Origin: Sphingomonas sp. LaA6.9
Lineage (GTDB): Bacteria; Pseudomonadota; Alphaproteobacteria; Sphingomonadales; Sphingomonadaceae
Assembly: GCF_022601895.1 (NCBI RefSeq)
Contig: NZ_JAKVIO010000004.1
Coordinates: 95,956-159,955, forward strand
Direction: 5' to 3'
DNA: 64,000 nt
Part shown: positions 35,369 through 44,162 of the stretch, piece after piece
How the letters are laid out: each line of letters begins with the position of its first letter
How positions within the stretch are numbered: the first letter of the stretch is position 1
Notes under the pieces: model-generated
The model's database searches: none
What the model was told of the DNA's origin: nothing
The model's input: only the letters and a program-made list of their open reading frames with translations
Position numbers and translations under genes: made by a program

Positions 35369-36145
35369 TTACTTGCCCGTCCATTTGCCGGGGCGCTTCT
35401 CGACGAACGCCGCCATGCCTTCGGTCTGGTCTTCGCTGCCGAAGATCCCGTGGAACAGCCGGCGCTCGAACTGGATGCCCATCTGGAGCGTGGTTTCGTA
35501 GGCGGCGTTGACCATTTCCTTGTTGGCCTTGACTGCAAGCGGCGCCATTCCGGCGATCGTCGTCGCGGTCTTGACCGCGTCCTCGACGAGTTCGGCGACG
35601 GGCACGATCCGCGCGACCAGTCCCGAGCGCTCCGCCTCCCCGGCGTCCATCATGCGGCCCGTCAGGCACATCTCCATCGCCTTGGCCTTGCCCACCGCGC
35701 GCGGCAGGCGCTGCGATCCGCCCATGCCCGGCGTGACCGCGAGCTTGATCTCCGGCTGGCCGAATTTCGCATTGTCCGCGGCAAGGATGAAGTCGCACAT
35801 CATCGCAAGCTCGCATCCACCACCCAGCGCATAGCCCGCAACCGCCGCGATCACGGGCTTGCGCGTCGCGGTCACGCGATCATAGCCCGCGAAGAAATTG
35901 CTGCCGTACATGTCGGCAAAGCCCTGACCCGACATTTCCTTGATGTCGGCGCCCGCGGCAAAGGCCTTCTCGCTCCCGGTGAGCACCGCGCAGCCCTGTG
36001 CATCGTCGCTGTCGAAAGCTTCGAGCGCGGCGATCAGTTCTGCAAGCACCTGCGAGTTCAGCGCATTCATGGCCTGCGGACGATTGAGCGTGATGAGCGT
36101 GACGGGTCCGCGCGTTTCGACAATCAGCGTTTCATATTGAGCCAT
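35369..36145 (-). CDS. Enoyl-CoA hydratase
   Basis: 258 residues of the crotonase fold. Oxyanion-hole regions are [12 protein letters not shown] near residue 65 and [19 protein letters not shown] near 105, which also has the first catalytic Glu; [24 protein letters not shown] has the second Glu. In this operon it would hydrate methacrylyl-CoA to 3-hydroxyisobutyryl-CoA, though short-chain substrates in general are likely. ATG at 36145. Separated from the upstream hydrolase by a palindromic repeat. Confidence 0.92.
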   Translation of the reverse strand: MAQYETLIVETRGPVTLITLNRPQAMNALNSQVLAELIAALEAFDSDDAQGCAVLTGSEKAFAAGADIKEMSGQGFADMYGSNFFAGYDRVTATRKPVIAAVAGYALGGGCELAMMCDFILAADNAKFGQPEIKLAVTPGMGGSQRLPRAVGKAKAMEMCLTGRMMDAGEAERSGLVARIVPVAELVEDAVKTATTIAGMAPLAVKANKEMVNAAYETTLQMGIQFERRLFHGIFGSEDQTEGMAAFVEKRPGKWTGK

Positions 36146-36167
36146 TCCAAGTCCCTTTTCATTCGTC

Positions 36168-36248
36168 ATTCCAGCGAAAGCTGGAATCGATGAACACGGC
36201 CTTGTCGGGAAAATTCCGTGTTCATGGATCCCGGATCAAGTCCGGGAT
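36168..36248. repeat. Three nested/adjacent inverted repeats (REP-like)
   Basis: Three hairpins follow each other: ATTCCAGCGAAAGCTGGAAT (36168-36187), GAACACGG/CCGTGTTC (36192-36199 with 36216-36223), and ATCCCGGA/TCCGGGAT (36228-36235 with 36241-36248). It sits between two valine-degradation genes and may stabilise or attenuate the polycistronic mRNA. Confidence 0.82.
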
Positions 36249-36261
36249 GACGGGTGTTCAT

Positions 36262-37305
36262 TCAGGCCGGTGTCCACGCCTCATCCTCGGAGAGCGGGGC
36301 AAAGATCGTGTCGAGCATATGATCGGTGACTCCCTCGGGGGTCTCCGGATTCCACTTCGGCGCATTGTCCTTGTCGACAATCACCGCGCGGACGCCCTCG
36401 AGGAAATCGTGGCGCTGCACGACATGCGCACCCACCGCATATTCCTGCCGCATCTCGTCGGCGAAGTTCTGCATCAGCGCGCCTTCGCGCAGCAGGCGCA
36501 GCGACACCTTCATCGTCTGGGGCGATTTGGTCCGCAACGTCGCCAGTTCCTTCAGTGCCCAGTCGCCGCCATCGGCTTCGAGCGCGGCATAGATGTCCTC
36601 GAGCCGGTCGGCCGCGAACAGTCGGTCGATCGCGATGCGGCTTTCCTCGATCTTGGCAGGGGGCGGCGTCACTGAAAGCTGACCCAATATGCCCTCGACG
36701 CGCGAAGGGTCGGCCGCGATGCGCGCCTTGGCATCTTCGAGCGCCTCGGCGGACAGATAGTGTGTCGCGAGCCCGAGTGACAGGCACTCGGCGCCGTCGA
36801 TGCGCGCGCCGGTGAGCGCCAGGAACTGACCGACGCGCCCGGGCAGGCGCGAAAGGTGCCAGCCACCGCCGACATCAGGAAACAGGCCTATCCCGGTTTC
36901 GGGCATGGCGAAGCGCGTATTCTCGGTTGCGACGCGATATTTGCACGGCAGTGCGATGCCGACGCCGCCGCCCATGGTGATGCCATCCATGAAGGCCACG
37001 GTCGGCTTGGCATAGGCGAAGAGCCGGTGGTTCATCCGATATTCGGTGTGGAAGAAGCGCCGCGCCTCGACGCCGTCCGTGGCGCCGCTTTCGGCGAGCA
37101 TGCGGATGTCGCCGCCCGCGCAGAAGCCGCGCCCCTCGGCATGGTCGAACAGCAATATCTCGACCTCCTCATCCTCGCGCCACATCTCGAGCGCGTCGAT
37201 GATGCCGCTGCACATTGCGGTGGTGAGCGCGTGGATCGCCTTGGGGCGGTTGAGGCTGACGCGCCCTGCGCGCCCTTCGCTACTGATGATGAGTTCGTCG
37301 GTCAT
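36262..37305 (-). CDS. 3-hydroxyisobutyryl-CoA hydrolase
   Basis: 347 residues, longer than enoyl-CoA hydratases, with the HIBCH-type C-terminal extension. GRGFCAGGDIRMLAESG, MDGITMGGGVGIALPCKYRVATENTRFAMPETGIGLFPDVGGGW (with the conserved Glu and Asp of the hydrolase, here split in two runs around GVGIAL) and the C-terminal EGVRAVIVDKDNAPKWNP are diagnostic. It removes CoA from 3-hydroxyisobutyryl-CoA, giving free 3-hydroxyisobutyrate for MmsB. Confidence 0.9.
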   Translation of the reverse strand: MTDELIISSEGRAGRVSLNRPKAIHALTTAMCSGIIDALEMWREDEEVEILLFDHAEGRGFCAGGDIRMLAESGATDGVEARRFFHTEYRMNHRLFAYAKPTVAFMDGITMGGGVGIALPCKYRVATENTRFAMPETGIGLFPDVGGGWHLSRLPGRVGQFLALTGARIDGAECLSLGLATHYLSAEALEDAKARIAADPSRVEGILGQLSVTPPPAKIEESRIAIDRLFAADRLEDIYAALEADGGDWALKELATLRTKSPQTMKVSLRLLREGALMQNFADEMRQEYAVGAHVVQRHDFLEGVRAVIVDKDNAPKWNPETPEGVTDHMLDTIFAPLSEDEAWTPA

Positions 37306-37362
37306 GCTTCCCCGTTACCTAAAATCGCACGCCATGCCAGCAAGCGATGCGCGCAAAATGCG

Positions 37363-38508
37363 TCACTGCCGGGTCAGCTCGCGCCCGACGATCATGCGCA
37401 TGACCTGATTGGTTCCTTCAAGGATCGAATGGACGCGCAGGTCGCGCCAGAAGCGTTCGATCGGATAGTCCTGCAGGAAACCATAGCCGCCGTGGAGCTG
37501 GAGCGCGTCGTTGACGACCTTCGAGCCGGTGTCGGTCGCCAGACGCTTGGCCATGGCCGCGAATTTGGTCTTGTCGGGATCGTTGGCGGTCACCTTGCAC
37601 GCCGCCGCATAGAGCAGCGTGCGCGCGGCCTGAAGGTCGGTTTCCATATCGGCCAGCATGAACTGCGTATTCTGGAAATCGGCGATCGCCTTGCCGAACT
37701 GCTTGCGTTCCTTCGTATATTTCACCGCTTCGTCGAGGCAGCGCTGCGCGCCGCCGAGCGAACACGCGCCGATATTGAGCCGGCCGCCGTCGAGACCCAT
37801 CATCGCGATGCGGAAGCCCTCGCCCTCGCCTCCCACGAGATTTTCGACGGGCACGCGGACGCCGTCGAAATTGACCTGCGCGGTGGGTTGCGAATGCCAG
37901 CCGAGCTTCTTTTCGTCAGCGCCAAAGCTGACGCCATCCATGTCCTTTTCGATGACGAGGCACGAAATGCCCCTCGGGCCGTCCTCGCCGGTACGGACCA
38001 TCGTGACATAGATCTCGTTCTGGCCACCGCCCGAGATGAACGCCTTGGATCCGGTGACGACATAATGATCGCCGTCCCGCACCGCTCTGGTCTTGAGCGC
38101 CGCGGCGTCCGATCCCGAGCCGGGTTCGGTGAGGCAATAGGACGCTATGTGAACCATGGTCACGAGCTGCGGGAGGTATTTGTCTTTTACCCCTTGCCCG
38201 CCGAATCGGTCGATCATCCAGATCGCCATATTGTGGATCGAGATGAAGGCGCTGGTCGACGGACAGCCATAGGCCATCGCCTCCATGATCAGCGCCGCTT
38301 CGAGCCGGCCGAGCCCGATCCCGCCCATTTCCTCCGAAACATAGATCGCGCCGAAGCCAAGCTCGGCCGCCTGACGGATCGTGTCGCGCGGGAAGATGTG
38401 CTTTTCGTCCCATTCGGCCGCGTGAGGCGTGATGGCGTCGGCGGTGAACCTCTGCGCCATCTCCTGAATCGCGCGCTGGTCGTCGGTGAGGTCGAACTGG
38501 TTGGTCAT
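37363..38508 (-). CDS. Acyl-CoA dehydrogenase, probably isobutyryl-CoA dehydrogenase
   Basis: 381 residues. FDLTDDQRAIQEMAQRF, CLTEPGSGSDAAALKT (FAD-binding), KAFISGGGQNEIYVTMVRTG, and the C-terminal FWRDLRVHSILEGTNQVMRMIVGREL with the catalytic Glu near residue 360. The DLRVHSILEGTNQVMR block and the operon with mmsA/mmsB point to isobutyryl-CoA oxidation (ACAD8-like) rather than general fatty acids. FAD enzyme passing electrons to ETF. Confidence 0.9.
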   Translation of the reverse strand: MTNQFDLTDDQRAIQEMAQRFTADAITPHAAEWDEKHIFPRDTIRQAAELGFGAIYVSEEMGGIGLGRLEAALIMEAMAYGCPSTSAFISIHNMAIWMIDRFGGQGVKDKYLPQLVTMVHIASYCLTEPGSGSDAAALKTRAVRDGDHYVVTGSKAFISGGGQNEIYVTMVRTGEDGPRGISCLVIEKDMDGVSFGADEKKLGWHSQPTAQVNFDGVRVPVENLVGGEGEGFRIAMMGLDGGRLNIGACSLGGAQRCLDEAVKYTKERKQFGKAIADFQNTQFMLADMETDLQAARTLLYAAACKVTANDPDKTKFAAMAKRLATDTGSKVVNDALQLHGGYGFLQDYPIERFWRDLRVHSILEGTNQVMRMIVGRELTRQ

Positions 38509-38525
38509 GGCCGCTCCGTATCAGA

Positions 38526-38642
38526 TCCTCCCCGGTACGGGGAGGTGCAGCCCAGAAGGCTGACGGAGGGGCGGACACCAGCGTCGGTGCGCGGCCCCTC
38601 CACCACGCTGCGCGTGGTCCCCCTCCCCGTTCCGGGGAGGAG
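38526..38642. repeat. Intergenic inverted repeat of the CTCCCCGG...GGGGAG family
   Basis: CCTCCCCGGTACGGGGAGG at 38528-38546 and CCTCCCCGTTCCGGGGAGG at about 38622-38640 are two small hairpins that also pair with each other, with a further GGCCCCTCCACCACGCTG region between them. This fills the 140-base spacer between mmsA and the acyl-CoA dehydrogenase. Confidence 0.82.
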
Positions 38643-38648
38643 TTTGAC

Positions 38649-40145
38649 TCACCCCATCGTCGGAATGACGAAGGCGTTGCTGCCTTCGGCCGAACCATCG
38701 GGCCAGCGCTGGGTGATCGTCTTGGTCTTGGTCCAGAAGCGGACACCCTCCATGCCGTGCTGGTTGATGTCGCCAAAGGCCGAGCGCTTCCAGCCGCCGA
38801 AGCTGTGATAGGCGACAGGCACGGGGATCGGCACGTTGATGCCGACCATGCCGACATTGACGCGGTGCGCGAATTCGCGCGCGGCGTGGCCGTTGCGCGT
38901 GAAGATCGCGACGCCATTGCCATATTGGTGCTGGCTCGGCAGCGCGAGCGCCTCCTCGAAATTCGCGGCGCGCACGATCTGGAGGACCGGGCCGAAGATC
39001 TCCTCCTTGTAACTTTCCATCGTCGGCTTGACATAGTCGAACAGCGACGGGCCGATGAAGAAGCCTTCCTCATGGCCCTGCAGCTTGAAGCCGCGACCAT
39101 CGACGACGAGTTCGGCGCCCTCGTCGACGCCCTTCTGGATCCAGCCCTCGACGCGCGCTTTGTGCGCGGCGTTGACGACGGGGCCGTAATGCGCCTCGGC
39201 ATCGGTCGAGACGCCGACGCGCAGCTTGCGGATCGCGGGGATCAGCGCCTCGCGCAGTTCGTTGGCGGTCTTTTCGCCCACGGGCACGACAACCGGAAGC
39301 GCCATGCAGCGCTCGCCGGCCGAGCCGAAGGCCGCGCCCGAAAGGTCGTTCACCACCTGATCGAGATCGGCGTCGGGCATGACGATGCCGTGGTTCTTCG
39401 CGCCGCCCATCGCCTGGACGCGCTTACCCGCCTGCACGCCGCGGTTATAGACATAGTGCGCAATGTCCGACGAACCCACGAAGCTGACCGCCGAGATCGC
39501 GGGGTGATCGAGAATGGCGTCGACCATTTCCTTGTCGCCGTGCACGACCTGGAGGATGCCCTCGGGCAGCCCCGCCTCGAGGAACAGCTCGGCAAGCCGC
39601 ACGGGCACCGACGGATCGCGCTCGGATGGCTTGAGGAGGAAGGCATTGCCGACCGCGATCGCGACCCCCGACATCCATAGCGGGATCATCGCGGGGAAGT
39701 TAAAGGGCGTGATACCCGCGCCGATGCCAAGCGGCTGGCGCATCGAATAGACATCGATACCGGGGCCGGCGCCCTGCGTGTATTCACCTTTCAGCGCATG
39801 CGGGATACCGCAGCAGAATTCGATGACCTCGAGCCCGCGCTGGATGTCGCCCTTCGAATCGGCGATCACCTTGCCATGCTCGGACGAGAGCAGGTGCGCG
39901 AGTTCGTCCATGTTCTTTTCGACAAGCGCCTTGAAGTTGAACATGACGCGCGCGCGGCGCTGCGGGTTGGTCGCGGCCCAGCCCGGCTGCGCCTTCTGCG
40001 CGGCGGCGACCGCGGCGTCGAGCACCGCTTGATCGCCCAGCGCGACGCGCGCCTGGATCTGGCCGCTATTGGGATCGAAGACGTCGCCGAAACGCGTCCC
40101 TTCGGACGCAAGCGAGCTGGCGAGCTTATGGGTGATCTGGCGCAT
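38649..40145 (-). CDS. mmsA: CoA-acylating methylmalonate-semialdehyde dehydrogenase
   Basis: 498 residues. GITPFNFPAMIPLWM, SVSFVGSSDIAHYVY, GGAKNHGIVMPDADLDQVV and the catalytic Cys in GSAGERCMALPVVV (near residue 283), with the NVPIPVPVAYHSFGGWK C-terminal block, all typical of MmsA. It converts methylmalonate semialdehyde to propionyl-CoA with loss of carbon dioxide. ATG at 40145 with GAGAGG 9 bases upstream; the ATG at 40154 overlaps that site. First gene of the valine operon. Confidence 0.95.
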   Translation of the reverse strand: MRQITHKLASSLASEGTRFGDVFDPNSGQIQARVALGDQAVLDAAVAAAQKAQPGWAATNPQRRARVMFNFKALVEKNMDELAHLLSSEHGKVIADSKGDIQRGLEVIEFCCGIPHALKGEYTQGAGPGIDVYSMRQPLGIGAGITPFNFPAMIPLWMSGVAIAVGNAFLLKPSERDPSVPVRLAELFLEAGLPEGILQVVHGDKEMVDAILDHPAISAVSFVGSSDIAHYVYNRGVQAGKRVQAMGGAKNHGIVMPDADLDQVVNDLSGAAFGSAGERCMALPVVVPVGEKTANELREALIPAIRKLRVGVSTDAEAHYGPVVNAAHKARVEGWIQKGVDEGAELVVDGRGFKLQGHEEGFFIGPSLFDYVKPTMESYKEEIFGPVLQIVRAANFEEALALPSQHQYGNGVAIFTRNGHAAREFAHRVNVGMVGINVPIPVPVAYHSFGGWKRSAFGDINQHGMEGVRFWTKTKTITQRWPDGSAEGSNAFVIPTMG

Positions 40146-40207
40146 GGGGGGCATCCTCTCGAGATTATGGGCAAGCGCGTTTCGTGCCCTCATCGGCCAT
40201 TGTGAAT

Positions 40208-40253
40208 TTGCACGCAAGGCGACATATTTGCAGTCTGTTCGTGCAATTTTGCA
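40208..40253. promoter_or_regulatory. Candidate LysR operator, mmsA/regulator divergent spacer
   Basis: TTGCACG (40208-40214) and CGTGCAA (40240-40246) are perfect inverted arms, and TTTGCAG occurs twice (around 40227 and 40247). The spacer between the two starts is 122 bases. LysR proteins bind dyads with such spacing upstream of divergent targets. Confidence 0.5.
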
Positions 40254-40267
40254 GCATAGGAATCGCC

Positions 40268-41143
40268 GTGTTCGACTGGGATGATCTGCGCGTTTTTCTG
40301 ACGGTGGCGCGCGCGCGGCGCATCGCCCCGGCCGCGCGATCGCTGGGCGTCGACCCGACCACGATCGGCCGGCGCATGGCGCGGCTTTCGGAGCAGCTCG
40401 GCGCGCAATTGTTCGAAAGCGTGGGCGGCGAACGGCTCCTGACCGAGCGCGGCCAGGCGCTGTTTGCGCGCGCCGAGGCGATCGAGAGCACCGCGCTCGC
40501 CGCAATGGGCGAAGTGACGGGCGATTCGCGCAGCCTGTCGGGCCAGGTGCGCCTCAGCGTTGCCGAAGGCTTCGCTACCTGGGTGCTCGCCCCCGCGCTC
40601 CCCGAGTTCCACCGCACCCATCCCGACATCCAGCTCGACATCATCACCGCCTCGGGTTTTCTCAACCCATCCAAGCGCGAGGCCGACATCGCGGTGATGC
40701 TCGCGCGGCCGCGCAGCGGTCGGCTCGTCGCAACGAAACTGAGCGATTATCGGCTGAGGCTGTATGCGGCGCGCACCTATCTGGAAGCGCACGGCAAGCC
40801 CGTACGCGTCGAGCAATTGGGCCGCCACGCGCTGATCAGCTATGTTCCCGAATTCATCTATTCACCTGAGCTCGACTATCTGGGGGAAATTGGCGCGGGC
40901 CTCGAACCGAAGCTCAGGAGCACGAGCATCAATATCCAGCACCGGCTGATCGCGGGCGGCACCGGGATCGGCGTGCTCCCCGCATTCATCGGCGACCGCG
41001 ACCCCCTGCTCGTGCCGATCATGGCCGACGAACGCGAGATCAGGCGCAGCTTCTGGCAGGTCACCCATGCCGACACGCGGGGGCTGGCGCGGATCGAGGC
41101 GGTGGCGGCATTGCTCAGAGCCTGCACCGCCGCGCTGCCCTGA
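40268..41143 (+). CDS. LysR-family regulator of the valine catabolic genes
   Basis: 291 residues from GTG 40268, which has AGGAATCGCC just upstream. N-terminal HTH: FDWDDLRVFLTVARARRIAPAARSLGVDPTTIGRRMARLSEQLGAQLFE; the rest is a type 2 periplasmic-binding-like effector domain (QVRLSVAEGFATWVLAPALPEF). Unlike many LysR proteins the HTH has GRRMARLE-type spacing seen in sphingomonad members. Divergence from mmsA suggests it controls the mms operon in response to an intermediate. The frame stays open further upstream to 40184 without family resemblance. Confidence 0.87.
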   Translation: MFDWDDLRVFLTVARARRIAPAARSLGVDPTTIGRRMARLSEQLGAQLFESVGGERLLTERGQALFARAEAIESTALAAMGEVTGDSRSLSGQVRLSVAEGFATWVLAPALPEFHRTHPDIQLDIITASGFLNPSKREADIAVMLARPRSGRLVATKLSDYRLRLYAARTYLEAHGKPVRVEQLGRHALISYVPEFIYSPELDYLGEIGAGLEPKLRSTSINIQHRLIAGGTGIGVLPAFIGDRDPLLVPIMADEREIRRSFWQVTHADTRGLARIEAVAALLRACTAALP

Positions 41144-41773
41144 TCAGAACGCGGCGCGACGCGTAAAGGTCATGTAGATCAGCTTGTTGAACGCGCCTGT
41201 CTTCGCGTCCATGAGGTCGATCTGGAAGGTTCGGATATCGCCCTTGAATTGCTGGACGATCCGCATCCGCGTCGTCACCCCGTCGGGCTGCATCGTATCG
41301 GCTTCCCAGCGGAATGTGCGACTCTCGGGGTCGTAATAGCCGATATCATGGCGCACGAGATGCGTGTCGCTGTCGATCCACACGCCGGTGTAGCGATTGG
41401 TGAAGGCGTCCCAGCCCCACATGCCCGTGCCTTCATACGAACCGTCATCATAGCGGAACGCGTTGAGCATCGCGTTGCCCTTCGACGCGAGGCGGTTGGT
41501 CTGTACCCCCGTCTTGCGGATCGGCTGTTTCGCGACGTCGCCGACATAGAGCTCGACATCCGCATCCCAGACGCCCTCTTCGGCCTTCAACGGCTCCAGA
41601 ACCTCGTCGGGGATATTGACCGGAAAGATCGACTGATATTTGCGCTGTCCCGCACTGAGCCTGGGTGGTGCCGGCGCCGTTGCGGCCAGAACCGTCGGGG
41701 CGGGTTCCGCCGCCCGGCCGGCGGACGCGCTTTCCAAAGCGATCAGCACCGCGACAGCAAATCTATGGCCCAT
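41144..41773 (-). CDS. DUF1579 family secreted protein
   Basis: 209 residues with an N-terminal hydrophobic signal region (FAVAVLIALESASAGRA). The core LKAEEGVWDADVELYVGD, GMWGWDAFTNRYTGVWIDSDTH, RFRWEADTM-like and the closing strand LIYMTFTRRAAF match DUF1579, a lipocalin-like beta-barrel family of unknown function. The ATG at 41773 has GGAGAGGAGAGAC upstream. Abuts the LysR gene stop with no gap. Confidence 0.8.
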   Translation of the reverse strand: MGHRFAVAVLIALESASAGRAAEPAPTVLAATAPAPPRLSAGQRKYQSIFPVNIPDEVLEPLKAEEGVWDADVELYVGDVAKQPIRKTGVQTNRLASKGNAMLNAFRYDDGSYEGTGMWGWDAFTNRYTGVWIDSDTHLVRHDIGYYDPESRTFRWEADTMQPDGVTTRMRIVQQFKGDIRTFQIDLMDAKTGAFNKLIYMTFTRRAAF

Positions 41774-41955
41774 GTCTCTCCTCTCCAACCGGTTACGCGC
41801 GGCATAGCGCGGCTTTGACGGCAGCGGCGACGAGAGCGACAAAATCCCGACTTGGTGCGACCGACGCGCCTGGCTTCGCCCCCATTCCCAAGCGCTGGCC
41901 GGACTGGCATAGCGACCGGCCCCGACGCGACGGGCGGATGGCAAAAGGACGAATT

Positions 41956-43365
41956 GTGAAGGGCGAGGAAGGGCATCGCGGGATGTGGCGGCACGAAGCG
42001 GGTGCGATGCTGCGCCTCGCGCTGCCGCTGGTGCTCGGCAACCTCGCCTGGTCGGCCATCCATGCCACCGACCTGATCCTGGTGGGCAGGCTCGGCGCCG
42101 ATTCGCTCGCCGCAGCCGCGCTCGGCGTCAATCTCTACAATGCCTTCCTGATCTTCGGCATGGGGCTGGTCATGGCGGCATCGCCGATGATCGCGAGCGA
42201 GCGCGGGCGCAGGCTGCATTCGGTGCGCGACGTCCGCCGCACGGTGCGCCAGACGATGTGGGCGGCCGCCACGATCTGCGTTCCGATCTGGGCAGTGCTC
42301 TGGCAAGGCGAGGCGATCCTGCTCGCCATGGGTCAGGATCCCGCCCTGTCCGCCGACGCTGGCCGGTTCCTGCGCGCACTGCAATGGGCGCTCTTCCCCT
42401 TCCTGCTCCACCTGACACTCAGAAACTATATCTCGGCGCTCGAACGGCCGATCTGGGGCGTGGTCGTCGTGGTTTCGACCGTGGCGTTCAACCTGCTGGC
42501 GTGCTGGATCCTGATCTTCGGCAAGTTCGGAATGCCCGCGCTCGGACTGGTCGGCGCAGGGATCGGCAGCACGCTTTCGGGTTTCTTCATGTTCTTCGGC
42601 ATGCTTTTCGTCGTCTACGGCGAGCGGCGTTTCCGTCGTTATCACCTGTTCGGACGCTTCTGGGTGCCCGACTGGACGCGCTACCGCGATGTCTGGAAGC
42701 TCGGCCTGCCGATCGCGATCACGCTCGCGCTCGAGGTCACGGTATTCAACGCCGCGGTGTTCCTGATGGGGCTGATCGACAAGCCGTCCTTGGCCGCGCA
42801 CGCGATCGCCATCCAGATCGCGTCGCTTTCCTTCATGGTGCCGATGGGGCTGGCGCAGGCAGGCACGGTACGCGTCGGCATTGGCCACGGCCGGGGCGAT
42901 CCCGCGATGATCGCGCGCGCAGGCTGGACCGCACTGGCCATGGGGGTGGGATTCATGTGCCTCACCGCGATCGCGCTGATCACGGTGCCGCGGTTGCTGA
43001 TCGGCATATTCCTCGACCTGGGCGATCCCGCCAACGCACAGGTCGCAGCGCTCGCGGTGTCATTCCTGGCCGTCGCGGCGCTGTTCCAGATCGTCGACGG
43101 CGCACAAGTCGTGGGCGCGGGCGTGCTTCGCGGGCTTCATGACACCAGGGTGCCGATGCTGTTCGCCGCGGTCGGTTACTGGGTCATCGGAATCGGCGTG
43201 GGCGCGGTCCTGGCCTTTCCATTGGGCTTCCGGGGGGTCGGTATCTGGCTGGGGCTGGCGAGCGGGCTCGCCGCGGTGGCGGTACTCATGGTCGTGCGCT
43301 GGGCGCGTCGCGAACGGCTCGGGCTGGTGCCACACCGCATCCCCATGGGCGCCGCAATGCCATGA
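41956..43365 (+). CDS. MATE family efflux transporter
   Basis: 469 residues, twelve predicted membrane helices in two MatE halves. LRLALPLVLGNLAWSAIHATDLILVGRLGADSLAAAALG is the typical first repeat start; KLGLPIAITLALEVTVFNAAVFLMG starts the second. NorM-like pumps exchange Na+ or H+ for drugs and cations. Start uncertain: GTG at 41956 has AAAGGACG at good distance and is used; ATGs at 41938 and 41983 are alternatives. Confidence 0.88.
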   Translation: MKGEEGHRGMWRHEAGAMLRLALPLVLGNLAWSAIHATDLILVGRLGADSLAAAALGVNLYNAFLIFGMGLVMAASPMIASERGRRLHSVRDVRRTVRQTMWAAATICVPIWAVLWQGEAILLAMGQDPALSADAGRFLRALQWALFPFLLHLTLRNYISALERPIWGVVVVVSTVAFNLLACWILIFGKFGMPALGLVGAGIGSTLSGFFMFFGMLFVVYGERRFRRYHLFGRFWVPDWTRYRDVWKLGLPIAITLALEVTVFNAAVFLMGLIDKPSLAAHAIAIQIASLSFMVPMGLAQAGTVRVGIGHGRGDPAMIARAGWTALAMGVGFMCLTAIALITVPRLLIGIFLDLGDPANAQVAALAVSFLAVAALFQIVDGAQVVGAGVLRGLHDTRVPMLFAAVGYWVIGIGVGAVLAFPLGFRGVGIWLGLASGLAAVAVLMVVRWARRERLGLVPHRIPMGAAMP

Positions 43366-43438
43366 TTGCGGCAATTTTTACGCCGACATGCACATTGCGG
43401 TCTGGACAGTTGCGTCGACGGAAAATATCGGGCGCGAA

Positions 43439-43603
43439 ATGCGTATCAGAAAGTATCTTTGCGGCATTTTGGGGCATCTTCGATCGCGCGAACGTGCCTT
43501 TTCAGACAATCGCGGACGCTGGATCAGCGAATGCGTGCATTGCACGACGCAGCTCCAGCGCTGTCACGACCGCAAATGGCGCCCTTTCTCCGAATCGGAA
43601 TAG
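43439..43603 (+). CDS. Small Cys-containing zinc-ribbon-like protein, 54 aa
   Basis: MRIRKYLCGILGHLRSRERA then FSDNRGRWISECVHCTTQLQ and RCHDRKWRPF. The pattern LxxxLGHxRSRxx...W.S.C..C...L.R.....WRP is shared by short alphaproteobacterial proteins that look like half zinc ribbons (ligands His-13, Cys-32, Cys-35). Ribosome binding site is weak. Function unknown. Located between the MATE pump and tRNA-Thr. Confidence 0.6.
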   Translation: MRIRKYLCGILGHLRSRERAFSDNRGRWISECVHCTTQLQRCHDRKWRPFSESE

Positions 43604-43683
43604 GCGCGCTCGACGCGATTTTTCGCCGTCAGAACATTGGAAGCCCTACCCCATGAAGGGGTTGATTTCCATTTAGGGGGAAA

Positions 43684-43758
<75 letters not shown>

Positions 43759-43860
43759 ACTTTCCGCGGAACCGCGAACAGGAGCGCGCCTATGGCGAAT
43801 GCATGGACGTTCGTCAAGGCGTGCTTGCGGGCCTGACGACGATCTGCTTGGAAATGATCC

Positions 43861-44013
43861 ATGAGCAAGGCGGATGACGAGCGCGCGCGGCGACTGGCCG
43901 AGGCGTTGAGGCAGAATCTGAGACGGAGAAAGGCGCAGGCACGTGGCGCTGCCGGGGAGGCATCGCGAACACCCGACGCTGACGGCGGACAAAGCGAAGA
44001 CCCGACCGGATAG
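43861..44013 (+). CDS. Small charged protein, 50 aa
   Basis: MSKADDERARRLAEALRQNL followed by RRRKAQARG and an acidic tail. Short proteins with the LAEALRxNLRRRKAQAR pattern are widespread in alphaproteobacteria and of unknown function. GGAA lies 8 bases before ATG 43861. Clustered with tRNA-Thr; the downstream gap of 149 bases to the ALDH gene holds a nested palindrome. Confidence 0.65.
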   Translation: MSKADDERARRLAEALRQNLRRRKAQARGAAGEASRTPDADGGQSEDPTG

Positions 44014-44054
44014 TCCCGGTGTCGCCAAGCGCAGGACGCTGCACTAGGCCTTGA

Positions 44055-44120
44055 ATAGAGCCTGATTCACGCTTTCGGCGGAAGCGCGAGGCGCTTCCAC
44101 CTCAAACGATCAGGCTCTAT
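44055..44120. repeat. Nested palindromic repeat element
   Basis: ATAGAGCCTGAT (44055-44066) and ATCAGGCTCTAT (44109-44120) are perfect 12-base arms enclosing GGAAGCGC-GAG-GCGCTTCC (44080-44098). The whole 66-base unit can form a two-part hairpin and has the look of sphingomonad interspersed repeats. Confidence 0.82.
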
Positions 44121-44162
44121 ATGCGCGGGCAACACCCACATTCCGATTGAAAGAGCCCCGCC

